In this document: positions 54,789 to 64,000 of the stretch, piece after piece | How positions within the stretch are numbered: position 1 is the first letter of the stretch | How the letters are laid out: each line of letters opens with the position of its first letter | Assembly: GCF_027158005.1 (NCBI RefSeq) | Contig: NZ_JAPVLQ010000006.1 | Location: 124,001 to 188,000 of the forward strand | Origin: Rhodococcus sp. H36-A4 | Lineage (GTDB): Bacteria; Actinomycetota; Actinomycetes; Mycobacteriales; Mycobacteriaceae | Length of the DNA: 64,000 bases | Reading direction: 5' to 3' | Made by a program: the position numbers and the translations under genes | The notes under the pieces: generated by a model | What the model was told of the DNA's origin: nothing | The model's database searches: none | Seen by the model: only the letters and a program-made list of their open reading frames with translations

Positions 54789-56497
54789 GAGGATCCAGCG
54801 TATGCCCCGGCGGCGGTGGTGTTTGCCGACGGCCCGAGGTTCGACCGCCAAGGCAGTCGATTGCGGGTGATGAAGAACATGAGACCGACAGTCAGAATCA
54901 TCATGACGGCGGCCTGAACGATTTGAAACGGCAAATACTCGCTCCCGTTGGGCATCAAGATGACACTGACGATGGAGGAAAACACGATTGCCGGAACGCG
55001 GAAAGCCGGGCGGGTCGCCCAGGCGGCCAGGGGTATCACTGCCCACAGCAAATACCACGGCTGGACGACCGGGAACAGCAGAACGAGAGCGCCGAGTGCG
55101 ACACCGAGTGCGCCCACCGGATGCAACCGCCCCTTCAGTACGGCTACGAGCATGCGAAGAGCAACGAAGGCGGCAACGGCCGCTGCGATCGGTCGAGTGA
55201 GGCCGAGCACCGCAGTGGTGTGGTCACCGAGTCCGAGCAATACACCGACAAACCCGGTTCCGATTCCCAGAATTGTGGGAATGGACATCCAACTCCTCAC
55301 GACACTGGCAGTGTCCAGGGTGTTGATCCAGCCGAAGCCCAGGCCGCTACCCAGGCTGACTCCGACATGCACCACGACGGTGACAAGCCCAAGGATTGCC
55401 GCTGCACTCAGTACGGCTCGGACGGTCCCGCCCCATCTTCGGGCCAATGCCATCCCGACGAAACCGAGCGCGAGCAAGGACGGAATTTTCACGGTAGACG
55501 AAAGCGCAATCAATGCAGAACCGGAGAGCAGGAGAAGGAAAGACGGCGCGCGAATCGGAGAACTGGACTCGACGGCACGTAGTGCGATCTCCAGCCCGGC
55601 AAGCATGAGACCGATCATCAGCGCTTCGTTGTGTATGCCCGCGACCAGGTGGAAGAGGAGGAGTGGGTTGGCCGCACCGAGCCACAATGCACTGACCGCC
55701 GCGACGCCGCATCGACGCGCCAACCGGGGGAGTGCCCACACGATCATCGCGACACCTGCGAGGGCCAGAAGACGGTGCAGGAAGATCCCGGCAACGATGT
55801 TCTCACCGGTCAACCACGTGATGCCGCGACCCATCCACAAGAACAGCGGACCGTAAGGCGCGGGGGTTTCACGCCAAATGTTCGGCACGGTCCGGGTGAG
55901 GACGTTGTCGACGCCGAGGGCCCCAGCAGGCCCGATCTCGTACGGGTCGAGACCCCGTGCGGTGATCTCGCTCTGTGCCAAGTAGGAGTAGACGTCTTTG
56001 CTGAACATCGGTGGTGCCACGCACAGTGGCAAGATCCACAGCAGCAGCGTTCGGTCCAACTGTGATCTGCTCAGCCTTCTCGGAACAGTTCCATCACGTA
56101 GACGCCCGACCGCGAATCGCCCGAGGAGGAGCCAGGCGAGGACGACCATGACGGTGCCCGTCATGGTGATGGTCAGCGCGGAGCTGGCCATGCGGGAGGG
56201 AAGACTCAGAATGCGAACACCGACGACCGGGTTCTGCAAAACAGGTTGGGCGCCTGCCCCGAGCGCACCGATCGCCATCAGAATCGAACCCACTGCGCCG
56301 AAGCGCCGGACTCCGCGGAGCTGTGCCGTCTCGGTCTTGTTCAGGCCCGGCGCCTCGGCCTCGTCGCCGTGTAAGGCAGCGACGGTCGGTGTGGGTCGAT
56401 CGGTATCGAGGCCGACCAGCTTGCGAAGTGGGGTGACGATGCGAAGTTGCACGCCGGATTTTTCGGCGGTTTGCTTCTCGGCTGGGGTCGTCGACAC
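54785..56497 (-). CDS. mptB: Alpha-(1->6)-mannopyranosyltransferase MptB
   Basis: A GT-C-fold membrane glycosyltransferase that uses polyprenyl-phosphate-mannose to start the mannan core of lipomannan in Corynebacteriales. The 570-residue protein has about thirteen hydrophobic segments and the GT-C loop MFSKDVYSYLAQ with the catalytic Asp, WRETPAPYGPLFLW, and GWINTLDTASVVRSWMS. GTG at 56497 is proposed since TACGCT stands seven bases before it, the layout of a leaderless promoter; the frame is open to an ATG at 56650 with no supporting features. Downstream ABC genes are coupled. Confidence 0.88.
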   Translation of the reverse strand: MSTTPAEKQTAEKSGVQLRIVTPLRKLVGLDTDRPTPTVAALHGDEAEAPGLNKTETAQLRGVRRFGAVGSILMAIGALGAGAQPVLQNPVVGVRILSLPSRMASSALTITMTGTVMVVLAWLLLGRFAVGRLRDGTVPRRLSRSQLDRTLLLWILPLCVAPPMFSKDVYSYLAQSEITARGLDPYEIGPAGALGVDNVLTRTVPNIWRETPAPYGPLFLWMGRGITWLTGENIVAGIFLHRLLALAGVAMIVWALPRLARRCGVAAVSALWLGAANPLLLFHLVAGIHNEALMIGLMLAGLEIALRAVESSSPIRAPSFLLLLSGSALIALSSTVKIPSLLALGFVGMALARRWGGTVRAVLSAAAILGLVTVVVHVGVSLGSGLGFGWINTLDTASVVRSWMSIPTILGIGTGFVGVLLGLGDHTTAVLGLTRPIAAAVAAFVALRMLVAVLKGRLHPVGALGVALGALVLLFPVVQPWYLLWAVIPLAAWATRPAFRVPAIVFSSIVSVILMPNGSEYLPFQIVQAAVMMILTVGLMFFITRNRLPWRSNLGPSANTTAAGAYAGSS

Positions 56498-56646
56498 GAA
56501 TGGCAGCGTATCTGTGACGCTGCACAGCCCGTCGATCGCAGTGCATCCGGGAGAGATTCGGCAGCAGATGAAGACCGCGCCAGTATTCCCTGGTACCGAC
56601 TCTGGTGAAGTAGGGCACCCTTGGTGGACCATACCGGCTAATTCCG

Positions 56647-56663
56647 TCACACTGGTGTTGTGA
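56647..56663. promoter_or_regulatory. Putative SufR operator over the sufR start codon
   Basis: TCACA-N7-TGTGA (56647-56663), which contains ACACT-GGTGT-TGTGA, spans the sufR GTG at 56660. It agrees with the ACACT-N5-TGTGA dyad I recall for mycobacterial SufR. If transcription begins at the GTG (leaderless), the dyad covers the -10 region, a direct repression layout. Confidence 0.6.
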
Positions 56664-57499
56664 AATCATCAGCGAGTACCACGCATGGGGGAGAACGCGC
56701 ACGTCGCGGCACCACCTCCACGGTGACGGGTTCAGCTGTTGTCGGTCACGAAGGCCAGACGCGGGGAGCTGTTGTCACCCTACTTCTCGAAGAGGGCCCG
56801 ATCAGCGCCTCCGATATCGGTACCCGTCTGGGCCTCAGTGCTGCCGGGGTCAGACGACATCTCGAAGCACTCATCGACAACGGTGAGGCGCGAATAACGT
56901 CCTCTACCGTCGTTACTCAACGAGGCCGCGGAAGACCGGCCAAGCATTTCCAGTTGACTGCAGTCGGTCGCAGCAGGCTTGGACACACCTACGACGATCT
57001 TGCAGGCGCAGCAATGCGTCAGTTACGCAAGATCGGCGGGGACCGTGCGATCGAGGCCTTCGCACGCCAGCGCGTCGAAGCCATCGTGGCCGATGTCGAG
57101 CCAGCGGTGGGAAGTCGACCTGTGGACGTGGAAGAAGCAGCGGATCGGATCGCCGACGCGTTCACTGCTGCAGGATTTGCCGCCACGACCCGTCAGGTAG
57201 GCAACGGCGTGCAGATCTGTCAACACCACTGCCCCGTCTCGCATGTGGCCTCCGAGTTTCCTGAGCTGTGCGACGCCGAACGGCAAGCCTTCTCCGATCT
57301 GCTCGGAACTCACGTGCAACGACTGGCGACCATCGCGAACGGCGACTGCGCCTGCACTACGCATGTTCCGTTCACCGGTCGGAACCGCCCCGAGATTTCG
57401 AAAAAGTCGAATTCCATGCCCCACCCCGCCTCATCCATAACTTCCGGTGCTCAGCCCAGTACCGGAGATCGCACAAGCCCCCGGAAGGAGCTCGCATGA
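56660..57499 (+). CDS. sufR: SufR-like Fe-S-sensing transcription regulator
   Basis: Predicted repressor of the suf operon, sensing Fe-S status. The 279-residue protein has an ArsR/DeoR-like winged helix (about 38-95: [54 protein letters not shown]) and a C-terminal cysteine region with C187, C191, C204, C230 and C232, likely cluster ligands. GTG start is leaderless and lies within a palindrome. The stop overlaps sufB (ATGA), so it is co-transcribed with the operon it should control. Corresponds to Rv1460. Confidence 0.92.
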   Translation: MKSSASTTHGGERARRGTTSTVTGSAVVGHEGQTRGAVVTLLLEEGPISASDIGTRLGLSAAGVRRHLEALIDNGEARITSSTVVTQRGRGRPAKHFQLTAVGRSRLGHTYDDLAGAAMRQLRKIGGDRAIEAFARQRVEAIVADVEPAVGSRPVDVEEAADRIADAFTAAGFAATTRQVGNGVQICQHHCPVSHVASEFPELCDAERQAFSDLLGTHVQRLATIANGDCACTTHVPFTGRNRPEISKKSNSMPHPASSITSGAQPSTGDRTSPRKELA

Positions 57500-58959
57500 C
57501 CGTCACACCAGACCAGGTGACACCCGTTGCGCCGCTGACCCCCGCTGCTCCTCTTACTCAGGACGAGACGATTGCGTCGCTGGGTACTTACGGTTTCGGT
57601 TGGTCGGACTCCGACGTCGCCGGAGCCAGCGCCAAGCGTGGACTCTCCGAGTTGGTGGTGCGTGACATCTCGGCGAAGAAGAGCGAGCCCGAATGGATGC
57701 TGGAGTCGCGGCTGAAGGCACTGAAGACGTTCGACCGCAAGCCCATGCCCAACTGGGGTGCGGACCTCGAAGGTATCCACTTCGACAACATCAAGTACTT
57801 CGTTCGCTCCAGCGAGAAGCAGGCTGCGACCTGGGAAGATCTTCCCGAGGACATCAAGAACACCTACGACAAGCTAGGTATCCCTGAGGCCGAGAAGCAG
57901 CGTCTCGTATCCGGCGTTGCCGCGCAGTACGAGTCCGAGGTCGTCTATCACTCGATCCGCGAGGACCTGGAAGCGCAAGGGGTGCTCTTTCTCGACACCG
58001 ATACCGCGCTCAAGGAACAGCCCGAACTCTTTCGCGAGTACTTCGGCACGGTCATCCCTGCAGGGGACAACAAGTTCTCCGCGCTGAACGCCGCGGTCTG
58101 GTCGGGTGGATCCTTCATCTATATCCCGCCAGGCGTCCATGTCGACATCCCGCTGCAGGCCTACTTCCGGATCAACACCGAGAACATGGGGCAGTTCGAG
58201 CGCACTCTGATCATCGTCGACGAGGGTGCCTACGTGCACTACGTCGAGGGCTGCACCGCACCCATCTACAAGTCGGACTCGTTGCACTCGGCCGTCGTGG
58301 AGATCATCGTCAAGAAGGGTGGTCGTTGCCGTTACACGACGATCCAGAACTGGTCCAACAATGTCTACAACCTGGTGACCAAGCGTGCGAAGGCAGAAGC
58401 AGGCGCCACGATGGAGTGGGTCGACGGCAACATCGGCTCCAAGGTCACCATGAAGTACCCCGCTGTATGGATGACGGGTGAGTACGCCAAGGGTGAGGTC
58501 CTGTCCGTGGCGTTCGCCGGCCCCGACCAGCACCAGGACACGGGCTCGAAGATGCTGCACCTCGCGCCGCACACGTCATCGAACATCGTGAGCAAGTCCG
58601 TAGCTCGCGGTGGAGGACGGACTTCGTACCGAGGATTGGTCAAGATCAACAAGGGAGCCTATGGGTCCCGCTCGACCGTCAAGTGCGATGCACTTCTCGT
58701 CGACAATATCTCGCGCTCGGATACATATCCCTATGTCGACATCCGCGAAGACGACGTGTCCATGGGCCACGAGGCGACAGTCTCGAAGGTCAGTGACGAC
58801 CAACTGTTCTACCTGATGAGCCGTGGCCTCACCGAGGACGAAGCGATGGCGATGGTGGTGCGCGGATTCGTCGAACCGATCGCGCGTGAGCTTCCGATGG
58901 AATATGCACTCGAACTGAACCGGCTCATCGAGCTTCAGATGGAAGGGTCGGTCGGTTAA
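57496..58959 (+). CDS. sufB: Fe-S assembly scaffold protein SufB
   Basis: Core scaffold of the SUF Fe-S cluster machine with SufC and SufD. The 487-residue protein shows [56 protein letters not shown] with a conserved cysteine, and the C-terminal [19 protein letters not shown]. Unlike M. tuberculosis SufB, it is not interrupted by an intein. ATG at 57496 has GGAAGGAG six bases upstream and overlaps the sufR stop. Confidence 0.97.
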   Translation: MTVTPDQVTPVAPLTPAAPLTQDETIASLGTYGFGWSDSDVAGASAKRGLSELVVRDISAKKSEPEWMLESRLKALKTFDRKPMPNWGADLEGIHFDNIKYFVRSSEKQAATWEDLPEDIKNTYDKLGIPEAEKQRLVSGVAAQYESEVVYHSIREDLEAQGVLFLDTDTALKEQPELFREYFGTVIPAGDNKFSALNAAVWSGGSFIYIPPGVHVDIPLQAYFRINTENMGQFERTLIIVDEGAYVHYVEGCTAPIYKSDSLHSAVVEIIVKKGGRCRYTTIQNWSNNVYNLVTKRAKAEAGATMEWVDGNIGSKVTMKYPAVWMTGEYAKGEVLSVAFAGPDQHQDTGSKMLHLAPHTSSNIVSKSVARGGGRTSYRGLVKINKGAYGSRSTVKCDALLVDNISRSDTYPYVDIREDDVSMGHEATVSKVSDDQLFYLMSRGLTEDEAMAMVVRGFVEPIARELPMEYALELNRLIELQMEGSVG

Positions 58960-60183
58960 GTGACCAATTCGAATACAGAACAGTCGCTCACAGGAGTTCA
59001 GGGCGCCGTAGCGTCGGAGAATCCAGCGGCCGAGGACAAGTCGGCCATCGTTGCGAACAAGGGTGCTCAGTTCACCTCGTACGATGTCAACGCCTTCGAG
59101 GTCCCCTCCAGCCGTGACGAGCTGTGGAGATTTACGCCGATTCGTCGACTCAAGGGGCTGCACGACGGTTCCGCGGTGGCCACCGCCGGGTCCGACGTTC
59201 TCGTCCAGGCACCCGAGGGTGTGACAGTGGAGACGGTCGGCCGTGACGATGCACGTATCGGTGTCGCCGGCGTTCCCGCGGATCGCATTGCTGCGCAAGC
59301 GTATTCGGCATTCACCGAGGCTACGATCGTCTCGGTGGCGTCCGAGAACGAGGTCGTCGAGCCTGTGCAGATCACAGTCACCGGGCCTGGCATCGATGCT
59401 GTCTCATACGGTCACCTGCAGATTCGCCTGGACAAGTTCGCCAAGGCGACCGTGGTGATCGACCAGGTCGGATCGGGCACCTACGCGGAGAATATCGAGT
59501 TCGTCATCGGCGACGGAGCCAACCTCTCGGTCGTACTGATCCAGGAATGGGAGTCCGACGCAGTGCACGTCGGAGCTCACCACGCTCGGCTCGGCCGCGA
59601 CGCGACACTGAGGCACTTCAACGTCAGTCTCGGTGGCGATCTGGTTCGCATCAGCCCGACCGTGCATTATGACGCTCCCGGCGGCGATGCAAACCTCCTC
59701 GGCGTCTACTTCGCCGATGCGGGTCAGCATCTGGAGCAGCGTTTGCTCGTCGATCATTCGGCGCCGCATTGCAAGTCGAATGTCATGTACAAGGGTGCCC
59801 TGCAGGGCGAGGTCGGTGTCGGTAAGCACGATGCCCACACCGTATGGATCGGCGACGTTCTGATCCGGGCTGAAGCAGAGGGAACCGAAACCTTCGAATT
59901 GAACCGCAACCTGGTTCTGACAGACGGCGCACGCGCCGATTCGGTACCGAATCTCGAAATCGAAACCGGCGAGATCGTCGGTGCAGGCCACGCCAGTGCG
60001 ACCGGCAGGTTCGACGACGAACAGCTTTTCTACCTCCGGTCCAGAGGAATCTCCGAAGAAGTGGCTCGACGACTCGTCGTGCGCGGCTTCTTCCACGAAG
60101 TCATCGACAAGATTCCGGTCCCCGCGGTTCGTGAGCGACTCGATGCCGCGATCGAGGCCGAACTGGCCCTCGTCGGCTCGTAA
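58960..60183 (+). CDS. sufD: Fe-S assembly protein SufD
   Basis: SufB paralogue forming the SufBC2D complex. The 407-residue protein has the SufBD beta-helix fold with SRDELWRFTPIRRL near the N-terminus and a C-terminal core HDAHTVWIGDVLIRAEAEGT, EIVGAGHASATGRFDDEQLF and GISEEVARRLVVRGFF, parallel to SufB. GTG directly abuts the sufB stop. Confidence 0.96.
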   Translation: MTNSNTEQSLTGVQGAVASENPAAEDKSAIVANKGAQFTSYDVNAFEVPSSRDELWRFTPIRRLKGLHDGSAVATAGSDVLVQAPEGVTVETVGRDDARIGVAGVPADRIAAQAYSAFTEATIVSVASENEVVEPVQITVTGPGIDAVSYGHLQIRLDKFAKATVVIDQVGSGTYAENIEFVIGDGANLSVVLIQEWESDAVHVGAHHARLGRDATLRHFNVSLGGDLVRISPTVHYDAPGGDANLLGVYFADAGQHLEQRLLVDHSAPHCKSNVMYKGALQGEVGVGKHDAHTVWIGDVLIRAEAEGTETFELNRNLVLTDGARADSVPNLEIETGEIVGAGHASATGRFDDEQLFYLRSRGISEEVARRLVVRGFFHEVIDKIPVPAVRERLDAAIEAELALVGS

Positions 60184-60225
60184 ATTCCGGCTCCCGTAGT
60201 TATCGACATTCGTAAGGAAAATTTC

Positions 60226-62279
<2,054 letters not shown>

Positions 62280-62280
62280 C

Positions 62281-62757
62281 ATGCGCATGGAGCAGATGTA
62301 CCAAGAGGTCATTCTCGACCACTACAAACACCCGCACGGGCGCGGTCTTCGCGAGCCGTTCGGAGCCGAGGTCCACCACGTCAACCCGACTTGCGGTGAC
62401 GAGGTGACGTTGCGGGTGAACATCGACGATGGTGGAACCGTCACCGACGTGTCCTACGACGGGCAGGGCTGTTCGATCAGTCAGGCTGCGACTTCGGTCC
62501 TCACGGATCAGGTCATCGGACTACCCGTCGAGCAAGCGATGAGAGTCGTGGATGCCTTCAGTGAAATGGTCGGCAGCAGAGGTACCGTAGATGGTGACGA
62601 GGATGTCATCGGCGATGGAATCGCGTTCGTTGGAGTGTCCAAATATCCCGCCCGCGTCAAGTGTGCGCTGCTCGGATGGATGGCCTTCAAGGATGCGGTT
62701 GTTCGAATAGTAGAAGAGACTCCCGCAGCACCCGCACGATCCGGAGGACAGGTATGA
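62281..62757 (+). CDS. sufU: SufU sulfur-transfer protein
   Basis: Zinc-dependent sulfurtransferase accepting persulfide from SufS in Gram-positive SUF systems. The 158-residue IscU-like protein shows MYQEVILDHYKHPHGRG and the ligands C38 (NPTCGDEV), D40, C64 (GQGCSISQA) and C128 (RVKCALLGW). ATG at 62281 with AGAGG upstream is one base after the sufS stop; ATG at 62287 is an alternative that drops two residues. Overlaps sufT by ATGA. Confidence 0.95.
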   Translation: MRMEQMYQEVILDHYKHPHGRGLREPFGAEVHHVNPTCGDEVTLRVNIDDGGTVTDVSYDGQGCSISQAATSVLTDQVIGLPVEQAMRVVDAFSEMVGSRGTVDGDEDVIGDGIAFVGVSKYPARVKCALLGWMAFKDAVVRIVEETPAAPARSGGQV

Positions 62758-63194
62758 CCCAGACACAGACAACCGATTCGCAGAACGGTGCCACTGCTGC
62801 GCCCGAGACCGACTCGGCCGGCTCGGCTCCGGCCGACTCGTCGTCTACGGCGGTGCCTGCATCGCTCACCCCGGATGAGATCAAGGTTCTCGAAGACCTC
62901 GAAGAGGCAATGCGCGATGTGGTCGACCCCGAGCTCGGGATCAACGTCGTCGACCTCGGCCTGGTGTACGACATCAATATCGACGCCGACGACATCGTCA
63001 CGGTCGATATGACGCTGACTTCGGCTGCGTGCCCGCTGACAGACGTCATCGAAGATCAGGCGCGTGGCGCGCTTGTGCGAAGTGGTCTGTGCGCCGACCT
63101 GAAGATCAATTGGGTGTGGATGCCGCCTTGGGGACCGGACAAGATCACCGACGACGGACGTGAGCAGCTCAGGGCTCTCGGCTTTACCGTGTGA
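62754..63194 (+). CDS. sufT: SufT / MIP18-family metal-sulfur assembly factor
   Basis: A DUF59-domain maturation factor for Fe-S proteins. The 146-residue protein has a 40-residue Thr/Ser/Ala-rich N-terminal region, then the conserved core VVDPELGINVVDLGLVYDI and DMTLTSAACPLTDVI with its cysteine, ending with NWVWMPPWGPDKITDDGREQ. GGAGG seven bases before the ATG. Last gene of the suf operon, as Rv1466 in M. tuberculosis. Confidence 0.95.
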   Translation: MTQTQTTDSQNGATAAPETDSAGSAPADSSSTAVPASLTPDEIKVLEDLEEAMRDVVDPELGINVVDLGLVYDINIDADDIVTVDMTLTSAACPLTDVIEDQARGALVRSGLCADLKINWVWMPPWGPDKITDDGREQLRALGFTV

Positions 63195-63223
63195 TCTCGC
63201 CTCGTGAGGGCTAATTACGCGTA

Positions 63224-63271
63224 GGTTCACCAGTACGCTCGGTATGTCCTGGACGTTCTGGTGAACCGAAT
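63224..63271 (+). terminator. Inverted repeat after the suf operon
   Basis: GGTTCACCAG (63224-63233) and CTGGTGAACC (63258-63267) are exact inverted copies across a 24-base loop, followed by GAATTTT. The repeat is 30 bases after the sufT stop and is a likely terminator for the plus-strand operon. Confidence 0.65.
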
Positions 63272-63297
63272 TTTGCTCGAAGGCGTCCTAGCTTGAA

Positions 63298-63330
63298 CGA
63301 ACCTGCAGGTTTTTGGTCGATGCAGGTTCG
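63298..63330 (-). terminator. Hairpin terminator after ku
   Basis: CGAACCTGCA (63298-63307) pairs exactly with TGCAGGTTCG (63321-63330) across a 13-base loop, one base beyond the ku stop on the minus strand. Confidence 0.75.
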
Positions 63331-63331
63331 G

Positions 63332-64000
63332 TTATGCGCCTTTTCTAGCCGGCGCCGACTTTTCGGCAGCGGGTCGCTTTGACGGCGCAGTGTTTTTGGC
63401 GGGTGCTTTCTTTGCGGCCGCCTTCTTCTGCGGAGTTTTCTCCTCCGACGCACTCTTGTTCTCCGACGCACCCTTGTTCGCGGCCGTCTTGGTCTTGGAA
63501 GACGAGTGTGCGGTCTTGGCGCTCTTGCCCGCGGCTTCGACGCTGCGTTGGAGGGCAGCCACCAGGTCGACGACCTCGGCGTCTTCGCCGTCGCTGGTTG
63601 TCTCGCCCTCGGGACGGACGACCTTCTCTCCACCGTTCTCGATCGTGTCGTCGATCAGCTTACGTAGTTCGATCTGGTAGTCGTCCGTGTACTCCGTGGG
63701 ATCGAAATCTGACGACATACTCTCCACCAGTGAGGTGGCCATCTTGACTTCCTGAGGCCTTGCTTCGGGTGCATCGTCCAGCGAGGGGAATTCCGCGGCC
63801 CGCACCTCGTCCGGCCACAGCAATGTCTGGATCACAAGAGTATTCTCGCGAACCCGCAAGGCGGCCAGTCGCGTCTTCTGCCGCAAGGTGAAATGCACCA
63901 GCGCGGTACGTTCCGTATCCAGGAGTGTCTGTCGCAACAGCACATATGCCTTCGGCGACGAAGAGTCGGGTTCGAGGAAATAGCTCTTGTCGTACAGGAT
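63332..64000 (-). CDS. ku: Ku DNA end-binding protein, 5'-truncated by window edge
   Basis: Bacterial Ku binds DNA ends and recruits LigD in non-homologous end joining. The frame is open to the window edge, reading ILYDKSYFLEPDSSSPKAYV before the conserved LLRQTLLDTERTALVHFTLR and TLLWPDEVRAAEF, so only the C-terminal part (222 residues) is present. After the core comes SLVESMSSDFDPTEYTDDYQ and a long tail, of which the last 60 residues are Lys/Ala/Ser-rich (KKAAAKKAPAK), resembling the DNA-binding tail of mycobacterial Ku. The ligase gene is not in view. Confidence 0.95.
   Translation of the reverse strand: MLYDKSYFLEPDSSSPKAYVLLRQTLLDTERTALVHFTLRQKTRLAALRVRENTLVIQTLLWPDEVRAAEFPSLDDAPEARPQEVKMATSLVESMSSDFDPTEYTDDYQIELRKLIDDTIENGGEKVVRPEGETTSDGEDAEVVDLVAALQRSVEAAGKSAKTAHSSSKTKTAANKGASENKSASEEKTPQKKAAAKKAPAKNTAPSKRPAAEKSAPARKGA

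Overview
The window is a gene-dense actinobacterial chromosome segment. High G+C, frequent GTG/TTG starts, mIHF, OpcA, WhiA, MptB and a helicase-degenerate PriA all point to the Mycobacteriales. Protein sequences and gene order fit a Rhodococcus/Nocardia-type genome best. Almost everything is core housekeeping. No rRNA, tRNA, CRISPR array, prophage or insertion sequence was seen.

Layout. (1) 2-5684: end of aroC, then aroK-aroB (shikimate pathway), an opposite-strand membrane protein, pepQ, efp and nusB. (2) 5770-14498: pyrimidine operon pyrR-pyrB-pyrC-(membrane protein)-carA-carB-pyrF, preceded by a PyrR-type RNA site at the pyrR Shine-Dalgarno. (3) 14655-20808: mihF, gmk, rpoZ, coaBC, metK, priA. 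(4) 20931-23578: a small accessory pair, an exported cyclase-family protein converging on a membrane GGDEF protein that carries a 15-bp tandem repeat. (5) 24006-31605: fmt-rsmB, a YjbR-like gene, rpe and the riboflavin cluster ribD-ribE-ribBA-ribH plus a PH-like membrane protein. (6) 31657-36695: uvrC-rapZ-yvcK-whiA. (7) 36885-43218: gap-pgk-tpiA, secG and ppc. (8) 43549-49979, minus strand: tkt-tal-zwf-opcA-pgl, the pentose phosphate operon. (9) 50298-56497: ctaB, an unknown gene, ctaA, a two-gene ABC exporter and mptB. (10) 56660-63194: sufR-sufB-sufD-sufC-sufS-sufU-sufT for Fe-S assembly. (11) 63332-64000: 3' part of ku, running off the right edge.

Many neighbouring genes are coupled by ATGA/GTGA overlaps (aroC/aroK, pyrR/pyrB/pyrC, carB/pyrF, rpe/ribD, ribBA/ribH, zwf/opcA, ABC ATPase/permease, mptB/ABC ATPase, sufR/sufB, sufU/sufT), so large operons are likely. 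Clear hairpin terminators separate several of the units.

I see no wholly new multi-gene system. The best leads are regulatory or structural: a 13-14-bp tandem array abutting the gap Shine-Dalgarno, direct repeats and hairpins before metK, a palindrome over the sufR start codon, the repeat-bearing GGDEF protein, and an unassigned 52-codon ORF between ppc and pgl.
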